Source: Mesostigma viride (Eukaryota > Streptophyta > Mesostigmatophyceae > Mesostigmatales > Mesostigmataceae). From it: a stretch of DNA of 32,848 nt. The stretch spans positions 1 to 32,848 of the forward strand of contig RPFO01000126.1 in assembly GCA_009746045.1 (NCBI GenBank). The letters run 5' to 3'. Both the position numbers and the translations under genes were made by a program. This document shows positions 15,931 to 23,131 of the stretch, one piece after another. The notes under the pieces were generated by a model, which saw nothing but the letters and a program-made list of their open reading frames with translations, was not told the DNA's origin and ran no database searches. Within the stretch, counting starts at the first letter, position 1, and every line of letters starts with the position of its first letter.

Positions 15931-15945
15931 TCCCTTCTTTTCTTT
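15931..15945 (-). other. Polypurine tract
   Basis: On the minus strand this reads aaagaaaagaaggga and lies 4 nt upstream of the 3' LTR, where the plus-strand primer of an LTR retrotransposon is expected. Confidence 0.7.
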
Positions 15946-16876
15946 AGGGATCACATCCCCTGCCAGGGACCCTTGAAGTAGCTTGAAATGTCCTTCACTC
16001 CAGCTTGAAGCTTGAACAGATGTCTTTAATGGCCATTGCCATTCCCCCAGCCCTTTCTTTTAAGGAACTGGAAAAGAAACAGATCTGCCACAGGGAAAAC
16101 CATTTCATGAGAAATGGAGAAAAACCTATGGAAGTGGCATTACAGAGTACCACCAGATATTAGAAGCACACAAAATTAAATACATACAGGTTAATTCTAT
16201 GAGGTCTTCTCCAGGAATTAATCCCATCACCTCGGTAGAGCCTCCAGTACAATGACCTTCTGGCGGTGAGTTACATTAATCCCAGATACTAATCCCATAA
16301 AACCCAGTACATATTCAATATAAGTACAATAAATCCATGACAATTAAAATACCACTTGACAAAGTAAGGCGTATTACAATAGTTTGCCTGTCATTCTCTC
16401 AACAGGGGTCTATTGGCGCCCGTCTTACGGCGCCCGTCTACTTGCCAGATGGTAAACTGCCACAGCAAACAAATGACAAAATGAAACACATAGGCAACAA
16501 TTAAATCCTGCCCTGGGGAACTAGGGAAGTCTGAACAGGCAAACACCTGAACAGGCCAGCTTGTAGAAACATAATACCAGGGAATCGAACCCCGCCCTAT
16601 AAACCCCAGAATAAAGGTTCCCAGACCATTGTGAGAAGTATGTACAAATATACATTTCTTTTAAAATAGAATACATGGTCTGTAATGGACCTGTCAACCT
16701 TGTGTAGTCAACAGCATGAACCCCAGCCAAAACCTGGCTGTATCCTGATTAAAATCAGAGTGAGTGTACCATGGTCCATGAGCCTTAGTACAGACTAAAA
16801 TACAGGTATTATGCCAGTCACAATGCTGACACTACCACACAATCTGCTCTCCAATGCCCTATAACCATGCACCAGC
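15946..16876 (-). other. Retrotransposon 3' untranslated region
   Basis: About 930 nt between the RNase H stop and the polypurine tract. I see no convincing gene; it is AT-richer than the rest and contains only short open frames such as 16521-16730 with no retroelement motif. Confidence 0.5.
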
Positions 16877-17620
16877 TTAGACAGCTTGCTGAGATGGGTC
16901 CATCAGAGACTGAAGAACCTTGTATTGCACTGCTGCCTTCTGCACTAGCTTGGTCAAAGCATCAGCAGGATTGTCAACCCCAGGGATATGCTCAATATTG
17001 GCCAAGGAGGACAACTCCTTAAGAAGGAGATAATCCAAGTCCCTACTTCTGGCCATCTGCCTGTGCACAAACTGCACCATCCCCATGGAGTCTGTTTTTA
17101 GAAGAGTGGTAACCTGAAGTGGCCAAGGAGTGTTAGAAGTCATCTGATGAAGCAACTCCTTCAGATAAAGGCTTGTGTGAATGCCTTCACAAATAGCCCT
17201 GCATTCTGCCACATCACTGCTGACAGCCACCCGTTTGTGCAGGCGACTAAACCAGCTCACCAAACTCCCCAGGCCTTCCTGTCTGAGCACAAAGAGCCCT
17301 GCAGCCCTGCCCCTGACCTTGGAGACCTGCCTGCTGTCCATTGAGCTATCCACATACAGCTCCATGCAAATGGGTTGTGATAAATCCACTGCAGACAACA
17401 GAATGCCAGATGAAGCCCTGACCTGATCAGCCACCTTGGCAGACCCTAGCTCCACCAGCATGTCATCAGGCAACCTGGCTATGACCATGAGGTCTGGCCT
17501 GGAAATGCCTGCCACCCAAGCAACCATGCCCCTCACCATGGGACACAGTGCCTGTGTGATGGTTGGAGGAAGCTTGCTAATGAGGGTCTCTTGATAATCA
17601 TTGCCCCCCACCAGCAGCAT
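16877..17620 (-). CDS. Copia RNase H domain of pol
   Basis: This is the C-terminal part of the pol polyprotein, which degrades RNA in the RNA-DNA hybrid. Motifs in order are ELYVDSSMDSR (first catalytic Asp), SRLHKRVAVSSDVAECRAI (catalytic Glu), LLKTDSMGMVQFVHRQ (catalytic Asp) and HIPGVDNPADALTK, the copia C-terminal signature. The ATG at 17620 is only the first in frame. The same frame continues upstream (GEWR) into the reverse transcriptase, separated from it by a frame change at the C6 run 17629-17634. It ends 931 nt before the polypurine tract. Confidence 0.85.
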   Translation of the reverse strand: MLLVGGNDYQETLISKLPPTITQALCPMVRGMVAWVAGISRPDLMVIARLPDDMLVELGSAKVADQVRASSGILLSAVDLSQPICMELYVDSSMDSRQVSKVRGRAAGLFVLRQEGLGSLVSWFSRLHKRVAVSSDVAECRAICEGIHTSLYLKELLHQMTSNTPWPLQVTTLLKTDSMGMVQFVHRQMARSRDLDYLLLKELSSLANIEHIPGVDNPADALTKLVQKAAVQYKVLQSLMDPSQQAV

Positions 17621-18809
17621 ACGCCACTCCCCCCTTCTTCACCAGTGTGGCCTCCATGCCCACAAACAGCAGAGGCTCATTCTCCACCTGCCATTGCTCC
17701 CTACCCAGAGGAAACTTGGACTTAATGATGGAGATCAGCTCCTTAAGCCACGACGTGGGAGCTATCAGATGTAGGTCATCCCCGTGCAGCGAAGCATACA
17801 CTGGCAGGCCTTCCCATTGCCCCAGAAACAGACAGGGGTCTACAGGAGAGACCTTCAAGTTGCAATGCTCCTTCAGGAAACGGTTGAGAGTCTCCCTCCA
17901 GATTATTGGACTTGACCTCAGGCCCTCCAGGCCCTTGAGGATTTTAAGGAACTCCGTGTGGATGTCCCTTTTCCATACAGCAGGCACCCTAACATAGAAA
18001 GGCGTCTTGCCCTCCCACTTTTCCTGTGCCACATCTGCATCACCCTCCAGAAATGCCCTCTTGAAGTCTACCACCACTGAGCCATAGTCCAAGCCCTTGT
18101 TGAGAAGGCCTAGAAAGACACACAGCAGCAGCCTCCAAGTATCATGCAGCATGCCAGGGGTATACAACTCCTCAGCAGTGCACTCACCAGTACCCTTGAA
18201 CTCATTCAGCACTGGCCTGACATGTGGTACCTTGACCCCGTCCACCTCCTTCATCTTGATGACAAACTTGAGCTTGAGTAGACGTCGTGCAGGAGGCAGG
18301 TCATTGACAGGTTCCACGCATTTCTTGGAGATCCAGTCCTCCCCAGATTTAATCAGACCCAGTGTGACCTGGGGACACATAATGGGAGAGGACATGAGCT
18401 TCACCAGGCCTTGGTAGTTGATAGGGCTGTGTCCAGCAAGTGAGTGAGGACCAATGCCCAAACTGCTTGGATGACTAGCAGCTGGCAGTATGAGGTCATC
18501 AACCAAGGGCTCCTGCCCCTGGCACACTTGCACACGCTTAACCGACCTGGTTACTGCACGTGATAGGTGAGTGGTCCTGAAATTAATCAGTGGGACCTGA
18601 CCAGCCCCTTCCTTAGTCAGGAGAGAGGACGTGATCACTACCCCATCCTGGCATAGGAAATTCTGCCCCAGAAGAGCAGGTCCTTGATAGCCCTCCAAGA
18701 CACAAAAAGCAGTGTCCTGTCCAAGGATAGGAATGAATACCTCACCCAGTACCTTCACGTGTACCCCGCCACTGAAGTCAGACACAAACTGATAGCTGGG
18801 TTCAGACAT
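17598..18809 (-). CDS. Copia reverse transcriptase, with retropepsin-like N-terminus
   Basis: The reverse transcriptase is of copia type: VVVDFKRAFLEGD holds the first catalytic Asp, LKGLEGLRSSPIIWRETLN corresponds to the LYGLKQSPR-W region, and VYASLHGDDLHLIAP is the active-site loop. The loop reads HGDD where YVDD or YxDD is usual. Residues 1-60 (VKVLGEVFIPILGQD and PALLGQNFLCQDG) resemble the C-terminal part of a retropepsin fold, but no Asp-Ser/Thr-Gly active site is visible. The first Met at 18809 is not a natural start: the frame stays open upstream and overlaps the integrase frame, so a one-base break joins them between about 18810 and 18860. The end runs out of frame at the C6 run 17629-17634. 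Confidence 0.85.
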   Translation of the reverse strand: MSEPSYQFVSDFSGGVHVKVLGEVFIPILGQDTAFCVLEGYQGPALLGQNFLCQDGVVITSSLLTKEGAGQVPLINFRTTHLSRAVTRSVKRVQVCQGQEPLVDDLILPAASHPSSLGIGPHSLAGHSPINYQGLVKLMSSPIMCPQVTLGLIKSGEDWISKKCVEPVNDLPPARRLLKLKFVIKMKEVDGVKVPHVRPVLNEFKGTGECTAEELYTPGMLHDTWRLLLCVFLGLLNKGLDYGSVVVDFKRAFLEGDADVAQEKWEGKTPFYVRVPAVWKRDIHTEFLKILKGLEGLRSSPIIWRETLNRFLKEHCNLKVSPVDPCLFLGQWEGLPVYASLHGDDLHLIAPTSWLKELISIIKSKFPLGREQWQVENEPLLFVGMEATLVKKGGVAYAAGGGQ

Positions 18810-20359
18810 GCTGTACCCTGCTGCAGCCCTGGTCCCAATGATGGAACCTGAGAATTAGTGTCTACCTCTAAGGCAGTGTCCAGCCCCAGATTGCCATGCC
18901 ACCTGAGCTTGGCTACCTTGGGCTGCTTCTTGGCCCTTTGTAGAGCCCCAATCAATCCAGCCAAACTTGTCCCCCTGGGCTTGGTTAGTGCCTTGGGCTT
19001 GACAGTTGACTCCCCAGCTGTTGACCTTGCAGCCTGTTCAACAAGTACCTCTGCAACCTGGCCAGGGCTGACAGATTCCCCTGCAACAGATGTGGTCGTT
19101 GCGTCAGTGATGTCACCTGGGACCTGAAAATCCTGCAGATCCTGTGAGCCTTGTGCCTGACTGCCCTCATTCATCAGGTTAGGCTTGACATATGACCAAC
19201 TCAGCCGGTGTACATGCTTTGGTTCGTCCTCCATGCTGACCAAGCATGCGTGGCTAGCTTCATCAACCTGGGTAACCACCCCAGGACTCCAGCTACCACG
19301 TTTGCCATAAAGGCTAGGTTCCTTCCAAGCTAGGACCTTCTGACCCACTTGTGGCTCCAGCATCTTCCAACCCCGGTCCTTCTCCCTCAGCTTGGCAAAG
19401 GTGACATGTGCAGCATGTTTCCAGCCCTCCAGCACATGTGGTGGGCACAGGCCATGATATAGACCCATTGGGCTGACAGCAACTCCATCATAGTAGAAGT
19501 TAACCCTGCTGTTCAGCTGCTGCTCCACGTTCCTCAGCCATGCACTCCTGACAAGTGCAGGTGCAGACAAGGGTACCCAGTCTTCAGAGATGATCAATTT
19601 CTTGACCTCCTGGATTGCCCTCTCGATAGCACCCTGCTGCCCATGAGCCTCCCTAGGTGTAACCAGCAACTCAGGAAGGGTAGGATCACCCTTGAGATGC
19701 TGAAACTGCATGTCCACCTGGATCCTTGTGGTAGGAAACTTGGCTCTTACATTCTGCAGGGCAGCCAGCAAGTACCTGTTCTTCATAGAAGGTAAATGCT
19801 CCAGCACCTTGTATTTCGTGTACCTGTCCACGCACACCAACAGTTGCATGCCCCTGATGTGTTGGATATCACACTGCAGATCACCAATGCTCTGAGGTAG
19901 AGCTTTGGCATGTGATTTCCTGGGCTTGTTGGAGGACAACTGGCACTTACACCGTGAGGCAGCTTGCTGACACGCCTTAAGAAGGGGTGCCCTGCCCATA
20001 CGGAAGGCAAAGTTGTTTGACAGAGAAGTGGCATGCCCAAACATGTTGTGGATTCGGGCACCCAACTCCTGGTACACAGAGGAAGCAGTCCCTGGCACAG
20101 TCAGGACTGTGCTGTCAGGTTGTCCAGCATCACCATGCTGACTTCCATCCTGTTCTGACTCAGAGCCTGAGTCACCCTGCTCATGCCCAACACCTGGACC
20201 GCCAGCAGGGACCACATGCATACCACCAGAGGCCTTCACACCCCTCTGTGGTTGTACATTGGTTTCTCTCAAAATGAGAGGTCCACCCTCGTGCCCAGCA
20301 CGAGGATGCATAGGGTCAGACATTCTTACAGCTGCATCAGCTGTCAAGGACGTCTTCAT
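18755..20359 (-). CDS. Copia integrase region of pol
   Basis: This 534-aa frame starts at MKTSLTADAAVR, which may not be the true polyprotein start. Residues about 100-140 carry a zinc-finger-like H...H...C...C (IHNMFGHAT, CQQAASRCKC). The catalytic core follows: LQCDIQHIRGMQLLVCVDRY with the first Asp, TTRIQVDMQFQHLKGD with the second, and GQQGAIERAIQEVKK with the Glu. A C-terminal SH3-like segment (VGQKVLAWKEPSLYGKRGSW) and a low-complexity linker precede the protease-like and reverse transcriptase frame. The final 30 residues are read out of register. Integrase inserts the element's cDNA and here made the GGGCG duplication. Confidence 0.85.
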   Translation of the reverse strand: MKTSLTADAAVRMSDPMHPRAGHEGGPLILRETNVQPQRGVKASGGMHVVPAGGPGVGHEQGDSGSESEQDGSQHGDAGQPDSTVLTVPGTASSVYQELGARIHNMFGHATSLSNNFAFRMGRAPLLKACQQAASRCKCQLSSNKPRKSHAKALPQSIGDLQCDIQHIRGMQLLVCVDRYTKYKVLEHLPSMKNRYLLAALQNVRAKFPTTRIQVDMQFQHLKGDPTLPELLVTPREAHGQQGAIERAIQEVKKLIISEDWVPLSAPALVRSAWLRNVEQQLNSRVNFYYDGVAVSPMGLYHGLCPPHVLEGWKHAAHVTFAKLREKDRGWKMLEPQVGQKVLAWKEPSLYGKRGSWSPGVVTQVDEASHACLVSMEDEPKHVHRLSWSYVKPNLMNEGSQAQGSQDLQDFQVPGDITDATTTSVAGESVSPGQVAEVLVEQAARSTAGESTVKPKALTKPRGTSLAGLIGALQRAKKQPKVAKLRWHGNLGLDTALEVDTNSQVPSLGPGLQQGTACLNPAISLCLTSVAGYT

Positions 20360-20500
20360 AGGAACCTGTACCTCTCCAGGTGACCTGGGGCCACACTGAA
20401 CCTGGAGATCACCCTCTTGTTGCCCAGATATAAAATCTGCATTGGAGCACCTGGCCTCCCCCTTGGGTGAATTAAGGTGTGTAGGGGTTGCCTCAGACAG

Positions 20501-21148
20501 TCACTGCTCCTTGTTGTCTTCTTGCTGACTGCCCTTTGAAGGCTGGCCTGCCTGGGACTTGTTGTTGTTCTTCTTGTTGTTGTTGTTGTTATTCTTGCTG
20601 CCCTGGCCCTGGGATTTCTTGAAGCTGGGACACTCCTTCTTGATGTGCCCCCACCCCTTGCACAGGTAGCATTGTATCTTGGACTTGCCCTGGCCACTGC
20701 CCCCCTTGTCAGACGCGTTGCCCTGCTTGGGCTGACCACCCACCCGCCTGAACACCGACTTGGAGTGTGACCTCCTGTCAGAATCAGGTGAATGATCTCC
20801 CTTGCGCTTGTTATGGTTGCCCCTACGCCCTCCTTGGCTTCGGTCAGCCTCAGACGTCTTGGAGCCACCCTGGGTACGCCCGCCTGCCTGGGTAGCCTTC
20901 ACTGCTGGCACTCCACCCTCAAACAGCTCCTCTGCCTCGAGTGCTTGTTTAATGATGACCTTGTAGGCCTTCAGGGTAGAGTGTGGGGCACACATGACTT
21001 TTAAGGAGCCACGTGTCGCCTTATCCAGCCCAGAAACCTTGAGCCAGTTGGTTAGGGCTATGTTATCAGCGACATTAAAGCCGTGAGCCCTGCCCTCCTC
21101 AACCATCTTACAATAGTTGAGAAAGTTCTGGATCAGGTCCCCCTTGAC
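20501..21148 (-). CDS. Copia gag, C-terminal part with zinc knuckle
   Basis: Contains the gag zinc knuckle CYLCKGWGHIKKEC (C-x2-C-x4-H-x4-C), flanked by Lys/Arg/Gly/Gln-rich sequence and an Asn/Lys homopolymeric stretch. The N-terminal part (DNIALTNWLKVSGLDKATRG) belongs to the capsid domain. The frame is open upstream of the Met at 21106 (VKGDLIQNFLNYCKMVEEG) and meets the upstream gag frame at a one-base break near 21150-21160. Gag coats the RNA genome in virus-like particles. Confidence 0.8.
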   Translation of the reverse strand, partial: VKGDLIQNFLNYCKMVEEGRAHGFNVADNIALTNWLKVSGLDKATRGSLKVMCAPHSTLKAYKVIIKQALEAEELFEGGVPAVKATQAGGRTQGGSKTSEADRSQGGRRGNHNKRKGDHSPDSDRRSHSKSVFRRVGGQPKQGNASDKGGSGQGKSKIQCYLCKGWGHIKKECPSFKKSQGQGSKNNNNNNKKNNNKSQAGQPSKGSQQEDNKEQ

Positions 21149-21215
21149 CTCCCACCCTGGTATTTATCCTGCCAATGGATCCCCACTTTCTTCCTCTGAT
21201 CCTCCAGCAGCTCCT

Positions 21216-21614
21216 TCAGCTCAGCCACGTACAGTGCCCAGGCCTTATTGGCCTTTTACACTCCCTGGTTAGGTCCTTAATCTGGTCAGTACACTTGCCA
21301 AAAGTGCTACTGCCTATCCAGATTTGATAGTAATTTGTACCACCGTACAAGCTAGGGAACCCTTCCAATCCCTCCACAAACTCTTCAGCCTGCTTAGGCT
21401 TGGAGTCTGAGGTTACAGGCTGCAACTGATTGACAATTAAAAGACCCTGTGTGGTAAGATCAAAGCCATGAATAGCTTGTGCATTATTATTATTGTGAGG
21501 AAGGTTGGTAATCTCTCCGGTAAGCCCCACGTCATCTACGTGAGCGGTTCCACTACCAGCACCCCCATTATTATTCCCACTGGCTGGACCCTTGCTACGG
21601 CGTCCCTCAGCCAT
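21216..21614 (-). CDS. Copia gag, N-terminal part
   Basis: Starts MAEGRRSKGPASGNNN and reads through FVEGLEGFPSLYGGTNYYQI to DQIKDLTREC. It leaves register at the T4 run 21254-21257 (plus strand). In the next frame the protein continues KANKAWALYVAELKELLEDQ to about 21160, and then a second break leads into the zinc-knuckle part. Two one-base breaks therefore split a single gag of about 370 aa. The start at 21614 is the first Met after an AT-rich leader. Confidence 0.65.
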   Translation of the reverse strand: MAEGRRSKGPASGNNNGGAGSGTAHVDDVGLTGEITNLPHNNNNAQAIHGFDLTTQGLLIVNQLQPVTSDSKPKQAEEFVEGLEGFPSLYGGTNYYQIWIGSSTFGKCTDQIKDLTRECKRPIRPGHCTWLS

Positions 21615-21782
21615 CCTGCACTACCAGCTATTCAAAGAACACCTTAGCAAAGCAGCAGAAAATATGTACAAAATTTTTGTGTCGCCACTGCCGCCTGCGC
21701 CGGTGTCGCCCGCCCCGCGAATTGCCGCTGAAAATTCGACAAAAAAATGTCGACGAGTACTGCAGAAAGAAAATTAGGCCGA
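21615..21782 (-). other. Spacer between leader gene and gag
   Basis: 168 nt with no gene. Base use changes here: the side nearer the 5' LTR is CpG-rich (from about 21680), the gag side is CpG-poor. Confidence 0.4.
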
Positions 21783-22394
21783 CTAGTAGTCAAGGCCCCT
21801 GAAGTCGCAGTACGTGTATACGAACTCACGATCCTCCATATCCAGCTCCGGACCTGCACCGGTATGAATTAAAACCGGCGTGCTCCCCGCCGCGTAAGTT
21901 GCGACGCGCCGACGCGCGACGAGGCGCAGAGGATGTGTAAAGATCGTCAATAATTCCCACCCCGCGGGAATCCACTCTCGCACAGAGGCGAGAAATGCCA
22001 CCAGGTTAATTAAAACCTGGCGCTCACGACTGCGTACGCCGCGAGTGAGCAGCGATAGCAGCGCGAGATCCTGAAACAAATTTGTTGACACCGCCGGCGC
22101 GCCCCCCGTGCGTAGCGATGCCCAGTTTTGCAGGTTTCTCTGGTAACCGGTGAGTGAAGAGAGGACGTTGTCCAACTCCTCAATGGCAGTCGTGACTTCG
22201 GTCACCGACCGCAAACCTCCCCGCACCTGGACCGTAAATGTCGATAAAATGTTTCGAATCTGGTCCAACAGGTTGCGGATTGCCGGCACCAGTGCTGGCA
22301 AATCGGGGTCCTCGGGGTTATCCCCGAGCAATGCGTGAGCTGCGCGCTGCTGACGATGAAGCTCGTCGAGCGAGATCGTAACTTCGTCGAGCAA
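21783..22394 (-). CDS. Leader reading frame between 5' LTR and gag, unknown function
   Basis: 203 aa starting MLDEVTISLDELHRQQRAAH. It is Leu-rich and helical, with long heptad-like segments (AIRNLLDQIRNILSTF, IEELDNVLSSLTGYQRNLQN) and a more hydrophobic region around residues 110-160. No retroelement domain is recognised. The frame is open a little further upstream (RRRGRLLDEV) to a TAG, and another frame upstream is open with an acidic segment SDSDDEEIAAPP, so a one-base break may hide a longer N-terminus. It is CpG-rich, unlike gag-pol. It may be an accessory retroelement gene or captured sequence. Confidence 0.45.
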   Translation of the reverse strand: MLDEVTISLDELHRQQRAAHALLGDNPEDPDLPALVPAIRNLLDQIRNILSTFTVQVRGGLRSVTEVTTAIEELDNVLSSLTGYQRNLQNWASLRTGGAPAVSTNLFQDLALLSLLTRGVRSRERQVLINLVAFLASVREWIPAGWELLTIFTHPLRLVARRRVATYAAGSTPVLIHTGAGPELDMEDREFVYTYCDFRGLDY

Positions 22395-22514
22395 TCTGCC
22401 ACGACGGCGCAGTCGGTCTTGACGAAGAACCAGCCGGCGGAGCGGCTATTTCCTCGTCATCGGAATCCGAAATTCTTCCGAATTTGGCATCTTTTTGACA
22501 GAGCGTGTAATACG

Positions 22515-23131
22515 AGTTGTGAGGGTAAGAATGCCACGAATTCCGCCATGGTTCTTGCAGGAAGTTGCCTTTATTAACAATCAGGAAACACAGACGTAAG
22601 TCACGTCACTTCCAAGACTGCACGCAGCACAGACGACAGGGTCGCAGTGCCAAGAGAACGTGCACGCAAGAACTAGCGTCCCGGTGTGACCAAGTCACTC
22701 ATATAGCTTGCTAGGGACGCGTCCAAGTATTCAGCTGCACTGTCACAGCTGAACTGTCAATCAATTGATTACACAGACTCTGGCACGCCTTTGGCGCGCA
22801 GATCTATCAATTGTCCATACGGCTAGTCCTGTGGACCTATCCGTACTCTAGTCAGCATCAATTGTCTCATAGGTCCTGGCGCGCTACAGCACGCCTACCT
22901 ATCAATTGACCATCAAGTCCTGTACAAGTCCTGTCAACGTCCTGCGGACTATCAAAGTGACACTTGTACATCCTGTGTCCGTACGCGCCCACAGTGGCGC
23001 GCCGGGTACTGTCGGCACAGCCTAGGAAACGTCATAACTTTTACGTCCCGTAACCAAATGAGGCGTTCAAGGTGCCGTTGGAAAGAGCGTAACAATCTCT
23101 ATCCATCTAACGTAAATCCTTTACGTTAACT
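22515..23131 (-). repeat. 5' LTR (right in window)
   Basis: 617 bp, collinear with 15310-15926 with one substitution at 22633. The sequence on the internal side (minus strand cgtattacacgctctg) does not match the common initiator-methionine primer-binding site, and I cannot name the primer tRNA. Confidence 0.95.

Larger units (their letters stand above)
15310..23131 (-). mobile_element. Complete Ty1/copia-type LTR retrotransposon, 7,822 bp
   Basis: Two 617-bp direct repeats flank gag, integrase, reverse transcriptase and RNase H on the minus strand. Integrase precedes reverse transcriptase, which is the copia order. A 5-bp target duplication GGGCG flanks it (15305-15309 and 23132-23136). The LTRs differ at a single position (15428 G, 22633 A), so insertion was recent. 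The internal region carries several frame breaks, so this copy as assembled is not coding-competent, or the assembly has indel errors. It interrupts the 3' end of paralogue A. Gag-pol is CpG-poor, unlike the surrounding virus DNA. Confidence 0.95.

Noticed and set aside
18755-18860. Retropepsin active site (Asp-Ser/Thr-Gly) in the integrase-RT overlap
   Set aside because: Only the C-terminal retropepsin-like strand pattern is visible; no Asp-Ser/Thr-Gly is found in either frame.
22480-22514. Primer-binding site for initiator tRNA-Met next to the 5' LTR
   Set aside because: The adjacent minus-strand sequence cgtattacacgctctg does not match the expected TGGTATCAGAGC-type complement; no primer tRNA is claimed.
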